Shown: piece by piece, positions 55,415 to 64,000 of the stretch
Numbering within the stretch: the stretch's first letter is position 1
Layout of the letters: each line of letters starts with the position of its first letter
Origin: Trichodelitschia bisporula
Taxonomy: Eukaryota; Ascomycota; Dothideomycetes; Phaeotrichales; Phaeotrichaceae
NCBI GenBank assembly: GCA_010356995.1
Contig: ML996698.1
Span: 802,064-866,063 of the forward strand
Length of the DNA: 64,000 nucleotides
Reading direction: 5' to 3'
Made by a program: the position numbers and the translations under genes
Notes under the pieces: generated by a model
Databases searched by the model: none
Seen by the model: the letters and a program-made list of their open reading frames with translations, nothing else
Told to the model about the DNA's origin: nothing

Positions 55415-56717
55415 TCAATTCGGCGCATCCCTCGACCTCTCACCCTCCACTTCCAGCGTATCCCTTGCCAGCGAAGAATACGACCGCGAATCCAGCACGT
55501 GGTGCGAATACCCAGTGGTCAGCATCGGCGTGCCCTCCTGCTGCTGAGCCGCAAGCTCGCGGGCGGGCTGCTGCGCGTCGAGCTCATATTCTATGAACGG
55601 CTGGTCGGAGTATGTTCCCTGGACCCCGTGGTTAGGGTTCGGGGTCGGGGACGCATGCTTAAGCTCTGGGTCTCCTACTCGGCATTAGACAAGACGGCTT
55701 CGACGTGGGGAGAAACGAACCAGATGGTACCGGGCGTCCGCGGTACCGGACGCAGAACACGATCGCGCCTGCGATGATGAGCCCAAGCAGCGCGAGTCCG
55801 CCGATTATGCTGCCGGCGAGGGCGCCGGGGCTAAGGCTGGCGGTGCGCGTGTGGTTCGACCTGCTATTCGCTGAGGCCGTGGCCGTTGTAAGCCATTTCA
55901 TGACGGCTTGGTCGGTCGTTTGCCAGCGTATGGATACAGGGGTCGCGAAAAATATCAACTCGTCCGTTCCAGTTATTGACGTGGGTGTGTCCGAGTACAG
56001 CGGGCCGTGGCTTGGGAAAGGGGTATGATATTCACGAGAGATTACTGTGAGCTGCCATGGGCTTTTTGATAAAGCGGACTCGGACGTGGGTTCGGGAAAG
56101 TTGAGAGAGGAGTAGCAGGCGAAGGAACTGCGAATTGCGGGGTCGGGTTGGAGGGTGTAGCCACTATAGGGTTAGGGGCGCTGTTACGACGGGTGTATGG
56201 GATGGATGGGGACGTACGTTGGACAGCAAAAGGCTTGGGTTTCGGTGGAAGGGCTATTAAGCACTGACAGCACGCTCAATTCGCGTATCGTGTACCCGTT
56301 CGGGCAGATGCCGGGCGAGTAGTATGAAACGGAGAGGTAGCCCGGTGGGTAGCAGGACGAAGTGCAGCCGACGAAGAGGATGGTTAAGACCTGGGCCCCC
56401 CCGTAAATGATGTACTCTGACGCACATCGTGAGGGGGGGGTGAATTTTGTTTCTAGCGGCGCGACGGTGATTGAGAATCCTAGGGTAGTGGTCGGAGATG
56501 GTTCTAAGTGATCCCCTGCTATGCCCCAGGTGCCGGCCACAGTATGGTAGGTGAAGTTGGCATCGAATTCGGCGTGGCCGGCGTTGAGATTCAATATCGA
56601 GGATGTATAGGACTGCCCCGCGGTTGGGAGAGTGGTGGTGGAGGCGGCGGTGGTATAATCAGCTCGAACCTCTACGACGAACGCGAGAAATCCAAGGACT
56701 TGAGCCAGTACGACCAT
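55415..56717 (-). CDS. surface protein family member G, intact, 400 aa
   Basis: Exons 56717-56218, 56163-55721 and 55674-55415 add to exactly 401 codons. The signal peptide is MVVLAQVLGFLAFVVEVRAD; an upstream in-frame ATG at 56771 reads as leader. The ectodomain has TKFTPPSRCASEYI, GCTSSCYPPGYLSVSYYSPG, ICPNGYTI, AFCCPTGYTLQPDPAI, ACYSSLNFPEPT and VSIRWQTTDQAVMKWL. The helix is GALAGSIIGGLALLGLIIAG. The tail is EYELDAQQPARELAAQQQEG, TPMLTTGYSHHVLD and a Ser-rich end; it lacks the GIQEM block of D-F. The exon 2/3 intron has a GTTCGT donor. It is the best intact reference copy for judging F. Confidence 0.9.
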
Positions 56718-57770
56718 GGCGGAGACCGGGTGTGAAAAACGGGGGAAGCAGTTCGCAAGAGGAGCGTCCATCAGGCTGAAGAGGCCATCCGTCCTTTATC
56801 CATTCCTCAGCGCGGGCGGCCTTTTCGCAGGGTTAACGACTGGTCCTGGCCAATGCAGGCCAATACTTGTACTACTCAGAAACCTGCAGATGCGCACCAG
56901 CCAACCAATACCCAGCATAGGGCCCGACACACGCACCTGACATGCACGGTATAGAGCCTGTAACGGGAAACGCCAATTGGAACCGGGCAATACGTGGAGA
57001 TGAGGCTTGTGGCTGGTCCAGATTCGCATATTGGTATTGAAGGGTCACTACCTGATCGAACCGTTAGTTCGAGTATGGCCACGGAAGGCCCTGTTCTTGC
57101 CTTGTTGAGATGGCTCCACGCTATGGAGTAAGCGTTCCCGACGGCCCGACCCAGGATCAGGGCCCTACCCGGGCGCGAAAGGACGAGGTAACATTCGAGT
57201 AGGCACGACGCGTTCACCCTACGGAGCGTGGCTGCCGCAGTACTTTTCTCTGGGAGCTTCGTGCATATGCAGCTGAGGCTCTGCGCCCCCATTCGATGCT
57301 CCGCATCTGCACTGTCTCTAATTTCCGTTGTGGCAGGGAGAATTCCTGCCGTACTACAGTACCGCACGCGTCGTGCAGTAAGGCTGTGCATGCACGGGCC
57401 GGGGTAGGCTTCGGCGCAGCAGATGCATTTGGGCGAGATGCCGTATAACCTGAGTCCGGAAGGCGCTGCTGGGTTCGCGGGGTTTTCATCGGCTTTTAAA
57501 GGTGGGTTTGAGATTGGGAATGGGATGAGAATAGCATAGGCTGAGAAGAATACGGGTATGGGTGGTTTGGAGGAGAGATTGCGGGTGAGGGTGAGGAGGG
57601 AAGTGGTTGGGAGTGGAGACTTGGGTCGGAGATCCGGAAAGAGAATGTGCCGGAGACTGAGTTGCGCCACCGAGCTTGATTGAGTGGCATGCAGGCTGAC
57701 GCAGAAGAGCCCCATGCACAGTGGGCTATTCTTCCCTTCGCAGCCTTGCGGTCGGTTTGCGTGTCAAGAT
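56718..57770. repeat. long upstream spacer of member G (array duplication unit)
   Basis: Matches the D and E spacers: CAAGAGGAGCGTCCATCAGG, CAATGCAGGCCAA, CAGAAACCTGCAGATGCG, GGTCCAGATTCGCATATTGG, CGACGGCCCGACCCA, GCATGCACGGGCCGGGGTAG, GGGCGAGATGCCGTA and ATGTGCCGGAGACTGAG. It marks the right edge of the array. Confidence 0.65.
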
Positions 57771-58893
57771 AAGAGTGGAGAAGATGAATGGTGTTGATTT
57801 AGACTCGTTTTGATTGAGATGGAAATTTGAGATAGGTATGATTGCGTTGGAACTGTCTGGATGTGATACGGCTTGCCGGTATACTCCTCAATACCTGAGC
57901 GAAGAAGGGAGTAAAATGGAGCAAGGCTGGACAAGTTCTCTGATGAGCAGTGATTTGCACAGGCTTCGGGACCAATGCCTGTACTATCCAATCAATGGAT
58001 GGCTCTTCGGCGTGGCAGTAAGGCAAATTACTCCACACATCACACTCCACACTCCATCCTTCGTTCCGCTTTCCAACCGTTCCTGTGTACCTCCGTATCC
58101 GTCAACTGCTGTATTACCATCAGTCTCGAACATTCCCCGCGCATCGCTTCAGATGCCACTACGGATGTAAATATCCTCTTCCGAATTCCGCACCAGCAAC
58201 CGACAATAATCAGAGCAGGAAACGGACCAACTCGGAGAGGCCATGCGGAGAGCGAAAACCCGAGTAAACCCTAACCGCCCCTCTCCCATCCATCAACCTT
58301 CTCAACAGATTCCGCACTATTTCGTCAGCCGTGAGATTGCAGCATGGTAGATACCCCACATACTCGCCACCCTCAGCCTCGCCGCTCCACCAAGCCACAA
58401 GCCTTCCCCGCAAAACGCGGTCGGCCCTAGTCCTAAACAGGCTTGGTGCCCGTCCCACCACACCTCAACCAAACCTAACCAAACCCTCCGCCGATCCCCC
58501 CCCCCGGGTCCCATCCACGCTATCAGCGTTTCGTTTCCCTCGAACACACAGCCCTACCCGCGAACCCCGTCCCAATGGGCCCCAATCTGTCCCACGCACG
58601 TCGCGCAACCGCCATTCGCCAGACCGCACTGTACGCCAAACGCGCGAAACGCAGCAAGGCCAGTTCGCTGCGGGTGGTAGATACGCTGCCGTGAATCGCA
58701 GCGGGCCGGTGTTTTGATGACCATGTAGGCGGAGGGCTCGTCTCCGGTGCACCGTGCGTGGGAGATCAATCTGGGGATGGGGGCGTTAGGGCCGTGGGCG
58801 GAGAGGGGGATATAGTACGGACGGTGGGCGGGGCGGCGGGTCTACGTTTCTTCGTCTTTTGCGAATGTGAATTGTGATTAACGAACGACGCGG
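57771..58893. other. intergenic, no gene recognised
   Basis: About 1.1 kb between the last array spacer and the ABC transporter. The right end should hold the transporter promoter. No exon is supported. Confidence 0.45.
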
Positions 58894-61800
58894 ATGATGA
58901 CGGAGAAGAAAGAACCGCAGCTCAGCGTGCGCGCAGTGTCGCCCTCGCACGACGCCGGAGACACGAGCGTTGATATCCCCGCCCCGGCGGTCGATGAGAA
59001 AACGGAGCCGCCGGCGCCGAAGCCGAGTATGGCGAATTTCTTCGTGAGTTGGATGGGGCCCGGTGGATGCGGTTTCTAACTGCGCAGAAAATCCTCGCGT
59101 TCGGCGATGCACTCGATTGGACGTGTATGGGGATATGCACCTTCAGCGCCGTGGGCGCGGGGATTGCGATGCCGCTTATGTTTCTGGTTTTCGGGCGGGT
59201 TGTGGGTGATTTTACGGGGTATTTCACGCCGGGCCAGGGAGTGGGGATGGAGAACGGGACTATCGGGAATGGGACGGATGTGCTGGTGGATGAGGAGGTG
59301 GTGCGGCTGATGGTTCAGGCGGCGAAGGATAAGTTCCTGGCGACGGTGAATAAGAATGCTATGTATATGGTGTATCTTGGGCTGGCGCGGTTCATGCTGA
59401 GTTACATCTCTATGGTAGGTGCTGCGTGGGTTGCGCGTGGCAAGGCTGACACTCGCAGCTCTCGATTCGCATTTCTGGCCTGCGGATCAGTGCCCGCCTG
59501 CGATTGGCATACCTGCGCGCTCTCTTCCAGCAACCGATCAGCACCATCGACGCCACGAGTCCCGGCGCCATCGCCTCGCGTCTCACAACCAACAGCAACA
59601 CCATCGAATCCGGCATAAGCCAACAATTCAGCCTCGCAATCCAAGCTATCTCCTTCACGCTAGGTCTCTACATCGTCGCCTTCGTGCGCTCCGCCCTCCT
59701 CACCCTCGTCGCCAGCGCCAGCATCCCCATCGTCATGCTCTGCTACGCCGCCGCCGTGCCCTTCATGTACAAATTCTGGACCGCGGCTGAGAAATGGAAG
59801 GACGCGGCGAGCGGGCTCGCGTTTGAGATTTTTGAATCTGTGCGCATTGTGGTTGCGTTTGGGGCGGAGGGGAGGCTTTCGGAGAAACATCATGATTTGG
59901 TGAGGAGGGCGGCGGCGGAGGATAGGAAGAATGCGCCGATGGCGGGGGTCCTGATGGCGCCGATGTTTTTGGCGGTGTATGCGACGTTTGCGCTTACGTT
60001 TTGGTTTGGGATACGGCAGTTTATGGGTGGGAAGATTGAGGGTATTTCTACGATCATAATGTACCCCCCCCCCTCCCTCTTCCTACCTCCCCGTACTAAC
60101 CCCCGCAGCGTGCTCTTCTCCGTCCTTTGGGCCGAAATGTGCGTCTTCCGCCTCTACAGCCCAATCGTGCAAATCATCCGCGCCAGCACCGCCGCCTCCG
60201 AAATCCTAGCAGTCCTCAACGCCACCGTACCCCCGACCACTGGGCTCGACGCGTCGGAGGTCTCCCTAGCCGAGGACATCATCTTCCGCGACGTGACCTT
60301 CGCGTACCCGACCCGGCCCGACACCATCATCCTCGACGGGCTATCCGTGCGCTTCGAAGCCGGCAAAACGACCGCCGTAGTCGGTCCATCCGGGTCCGGG
60401 AAAAGCACCATCGTCGGCCTGCTCGAGAAGTGGTATGTGCCCGCACGGGGCGCCCATCCTGTGGCCCCGATGCCCGCGACGCCGCAGATGGCGGCTACGA
60501 TATCCGCGTGGCCGATTCCGGACCACGAAGCTCTGCCGGGCATTTTCGTGGGCGGGGTGAATCTGGCGCTGATCGACGAGCGGTGGTGGCGCAGCTGCAT
60601 CGGCCTGGTGCAGCAGGAGCCGTTCCTGTTTGACGACACGATTGCCGCGAATGTAGCGTACGGGCTGGCGGGGACGCAGTTCGAACACGCGGAATCCCGG
60701 GTCAGGCGGGCAATGGTGGAGGCGGCGTGCAGGGAGGCGTATGCCGATGAGTTCATCGCGCGCTTGCCGCGGGGGTATGAGACGCGGGTGGGGAAGGGGG
60801 GGATGAAGCTTAGTGGTGGGCAACGGCAGCGGCTTGCGATCGCGCGGGCGATTGTTAAGGATCCGCCGGTGCTGATTTTGGATGAGGCGACGAGTGCGGT
60901 GGATGTGCGGACGGAGAAGATTGTGCAGCGGGCGTTGGATAGGGTGAGTAGGAGTCGGACGACGATTTGTATTGCGCATCGGTTGAGTACGATTCGCAAG
61001 GCGGATAAGATTGTGGTTATTAGGGCGGGGCGGGTGGTGGAGGAGGGCACGCATGAGGAGTTGCTGAAGAATGAGGATGGGGTTTATAGTGGGTTTGTTA
61101 GGGCGCAGGCGGTGGAGATGGGAGATGGTGATGGTGACGAGGGGATTGATGCTTCGGGCTTTGAGGAGTTTGAGATGGATGATCCTAAGTTTCAGATCCG
61201 CGATGACGGGGTCGAGGAGGCGCCATCCGGCCAGCAGAAGCACATCGAGAAGGGCTTCCTGGGCAGCTTCGGCATGCTGCTGTACGAGCAGCGGTCGCGG
61301 TGGGTCTTGTACCTCTGCACCGTACTCGGAGCCTCAGCCGGCGGAGGTAAGTAAACGCCCTTCGCAGCGGCCCGGCTAACAGTCCCAGCAACCTACCCAC
61401 TGCAAGCATATCTCTTCGCCAAGGTCATCGAAGTGTTCACCATGGCAAAGAGCGAGCTCGTCCGGCGGGGCAACTTCTGGGCGTTAATGTTTGCGATCTT
61501 GGCCGTGGGCATGGGATTCGCGTTCCTGATCATGGGATGGTCGTCATCGCTCATCTCCACCGTCGTCTCGTCCTACTACCGCCAGGAGTACCTCGAGAAC
61601 ATTCTACGGAAGCGTATTTCCTTCTTCGACCGCGAGGAGAACTCGTCCGGCACGTTGACTGCGCGGTTGAGCACCGACTCGACGCAATTGCAGCAGCTCC
61701 TCGGCGCAGAGATGGGCATGGCGTTGGTCGCGGTGCTCAGCATTGTGGGCAGCGTGATCATCGCCTTCGTCTTCGGGTGGAAGCTCAGCCTCGTCGGCGT

Positions 61801-63300
61801 GCTAGCCGTCATGCCCGTCGTGCTGATCGCGGGCTACTTCCGCGTGTCCCTCGAAGCCGACTTCGAGAAACTAAACGCGCTGGTCTTCGCCGAGAGCTCT
61901 CAATTCGGCGCGGAGGCCATCGGCGGCTTCCGCACGGTCAAGTCGCTGATCATGGAGGACACAATTGCGGACCGATTCGCGGATCTACTGAAGACGCATG
62001 TGGACAAGGCGCTGAAGAAGGCGCGCGTATCGACGCTCGTGTTCGCGTTCTCCGACTCTGCGGATATGCTCTGCCAGGCGCTGTGTTTCTGGTACGGCGG
62101 ACAGCTACTGGCGAGTCGCGAGTATGATATCGTGAGCTTCTTCGTCATCTACATGGCGGTTGTGCAGGTAGGCGTTCCTTTCCGGAAATTGATTTACCAC
62201 AAGGCTGACCCCAGCAGAGCAGCATGGCCGCAGGAATGTGGTTCTCCTTCTCCCCCAAGTGCGGCCCCTCCCCCTCCCCATCCCACCAAGCCATCCTAAC
62301 AACCCTAGCATCGTCGACGCCACCGCTGCCGCAAACCGCATCCTCAGCGTCCGCCCGAGGCGCAGCGAACAAGCCCTGAACCTGCGACACATGCCGCTGG
62401 GCATGGGCCCCGCGAGCATCGAGTTCAAAGACGTATCCTTCGCGTACGAAGAGCGCGCGACGCCCGTCCTCTCGGGGATAAACATCCGCGTCCGTTTCCT
62501 GAACCGCGTTTCTTGTTCCCGACTAATGTGTGTAGATTGAGGCGGGGCAGTTCGCTGCGTTTGTGGGGGCTTCAGGTGCGTCGCCTGCTTCCGGCGTAAA
62601 GAGAGGGTAACTTACTAACCATTCCCAGGCAGCGGCAAATCCACAATGATAAGCCTGCTAGAACGCTTCTACGACCCTTCTCAGGGGCGCATCGAATTCA
62701 ACGGCGCAAACATAACCGAAGTCGACCCCGCCTCCTACCGGCGCAACCTCTCCCTCGTCGCCCAAGAAAGCACCCTGTACGAAGGCACGATACGCGAAAA
62801 CGTCTCCCTCTCCGTGCCCTCGACCACGGAGGCTGAGATCGTAGCCGCTTGCACGGCAGCCCAAATCCACCCATTCATCGCCTCGCTGCCGGACGGGTAT
62901 GAGACACATATTGGGCCTAAGGGCGTAGCGCTGTCGGGCGGGCAGCGACAACGTCTGGCGCTTGCGCGCGCCCTGCTGCGCAGACCCCAGGTCCTGCTCC
63001 TCGACGAAGCAACCGCGAACCTGGACTCCGCGAGCGAGAAACTAGTCGCCGAGGCGATAGAGCAGGCAGCGGGCGGGGGGCGGACGGTGATCGCGGTCGC
63101 GCATAGACTGGCAACGGTGCAGGGCGCGGATGTGATTTTTGTGTTTGGATCTGGTAGGGTGTTGGAGCGGGGGAATCATGCGGAACTGTTGGCGAGACGG
63201 GGGGTTTATTATCAGATGGTGAGTAGCCTGGTGGGGGGTGTGGTGCGTTGGGTAGGGCTAATACGGATGGTAGTGTCAAGCGCAGGCGCTGGATCGATAG
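58894..63300 (+). CDS. full-size ABCB (MDR-type) ABC transporter, 1324 aa, ten exons
   Basis: An ATP-driven membrane exporter of the TMD-NBD-TMD-NBD type, related to fungal multidrug and Ste6-like pumps. My exons are 58894-59043, 59088-59414, 59459-60060, 60109-61346, 61389-62167, 62218-62258, 62309-62489, 62536-62575, 62629-63218 and 63274-63300, which sum to exactly 1325 codons. NBD1 has Walker A GPSGSGKST, Q-loop LVQQEP, signature LSGGQRQR, Walker B VLILDEATSAVD and the switch His in IAHRLST. NBD2 has GASGSGKST (split by an intron), VAQEST, LSGGQRQRLALARALL, VLLLDEATANLD and VAHRLAT. The protein ends CQAQALDR. NBD1 has an insertion of about 25-30 residues after Walker A (ARGAHPVAPMPATPQ). 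All core residues are intact. The substrate is unknown. Confidence 0.92.
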
Positions 63301-64000
63301 GTGGGTGTGGGGTTGGGAAGGTTGCGATCTGGACTACTGCGGCTGAGAGGGGGCGAGTATCGCGACACGTGGGGTGCGGAGCTAGGAAGGAGGGCGTGCA
63401 TAAGGCGCGGTTAGCGGGGAACGGTGAGGATGTGCGATCCTTCGCGCGAAACGTGAGTCGCACGTTACGGCAACCCGAGTAAGAAACACGAGAAGAGACG
63501 GAGGATGTCCCGTTCCTTCGGCTTCCTTGGAGTTCCGGATAGGTGTTTCCCCGACTATCGTTAAACGTAGTAAACGGCGCTGGGCCGTGTAAACGTATTG
63601 CTTGTCGCTCGGTGGTCGTTCCGAGTGTTGTGCACGACTTCGATGCCCCCGGTCCGCCGCCGAGCCGTGCCCCGACTCGGCTGCATACGCCGCGACTACC
63701 CGGCATCCGCGCCGCAGATGCATCCCAGCCTCAGCATCATAACCGGCCCTTCTCACCAAATGTGCGACTCAGGTAACAAGTGATGCTCACCAGCTACATT
63801 CGTCAAGCATGCATTTCCCTCCATACCCCGCCCAGAGCCCAACCACGCAGTCCAGCACCCTCGCCCGGCCTCGGCACCCCACGAGTCAGCCGCATCCCCG
63901 CCGTCCGACGTCCTGCACCACCGCAACAAAAAAGCGCCACATCCGCCTGCGCGAGCGTGGCGAGCCGCCAGATCTCGGCGGCCCAGCATTCAATGGCGCC
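63301..64000. other. 3' flank of the ABC transporter, no gene recognised
   Basis: About 700 bp to the window end. Open frames on both strands overlap and show no recognisable domain. A gene starting beyond the right edge cannot be excluded. Confidence 0.4.

Noticed and set aside
57214-57715. Minus-strand open frames upstream of member G as a gene
   Set aside because: The stretch matches the duplicated promoter spacers of members D and E at the DNA level and the frames are not shared between them.

Overview
This window is nuclear DNA from a filamentous ascomycete (Pezizomycotina). The genes have short 40-60 nt introns with GT...AG borders and CTAAC/CTGAC-type branch sites. The recognisable products are typical of mould genomes: FlbA-type RGS protein, Ccz1, Zn2Cys6 and bZIP regulators, a HET-domain protein, an MscL-like channel and a fungal ABCB transporter. 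I cannot name the species.

Left part (1-12050) is conserved core genome. It holds the 3' part of an FlbA-like RGS gene, two small minus-strand genes of unknown function (one with a mitochondrial-type N-terminus), CCZ1 (vacuolar/endosomal fusion) and a divergent methionyl-tRNA formyltransferase gene that shares a 321-bp promoter with CCZ1. Between 12051 and 16316 lies a gene graveyard: an inverted dispersed repeat, a 12-bp minisatellite, a decayed NLR/SesB-type hydrolase fragment and other short coding-like remnants.

Middle part (16317-26012) holds a DAPG-hydrolase-like enzyme divergent from a Zn2Cys6 transcription factor (ten exons by my model), a bZIP regulator convergent with a short-chain dehydrogenase, and an MscL-type channel whose 3' end is tandemly duplicated. 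From 26013 to about 35000 the DNA is repeat-rich. It has a Pol III/SINE-like unit, copies of a dispersed repeat, a decaying F-box gene, and two divergent genes for mucin-like single-pass membrane proteins, one containing a 15-N assembly gap. A HET-domain gene follows (35014-37275).

The most striking region is 38571-56717. It is a same-strand tandem array of seven copies of one family of single-pass surface proteins: signal peptide, Cys/Pro-rich ectodomain with a YYSPGICPxGY core and a VxIRWxxTD segment, one membrane helix, and a cytoplasmic tail with a YELDAQ...HEL...PML signature. Four copies (A, D, E, G) read open with exact splice phases (511, 450, 442 and 400 aa). Two (C, F) keep every splice phase but carry premature stops, and one (B) is decayed and lacks the membrane helix. 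Upstream spacers are duplicated along with the genes. The exon 2/3 junction uses a GC-AG intron in three copies and a GT-AG intron in two. The array looks like a birth-and-death family of candidate surface sensors next to a HET gene, with a full ABCB transporter (58894-63300, 1324 aa) as the right-hand boundary.

Product names come from recalled family motifs. Splice sites were placed by eye and checked by frame arithmetic. No database search was run.
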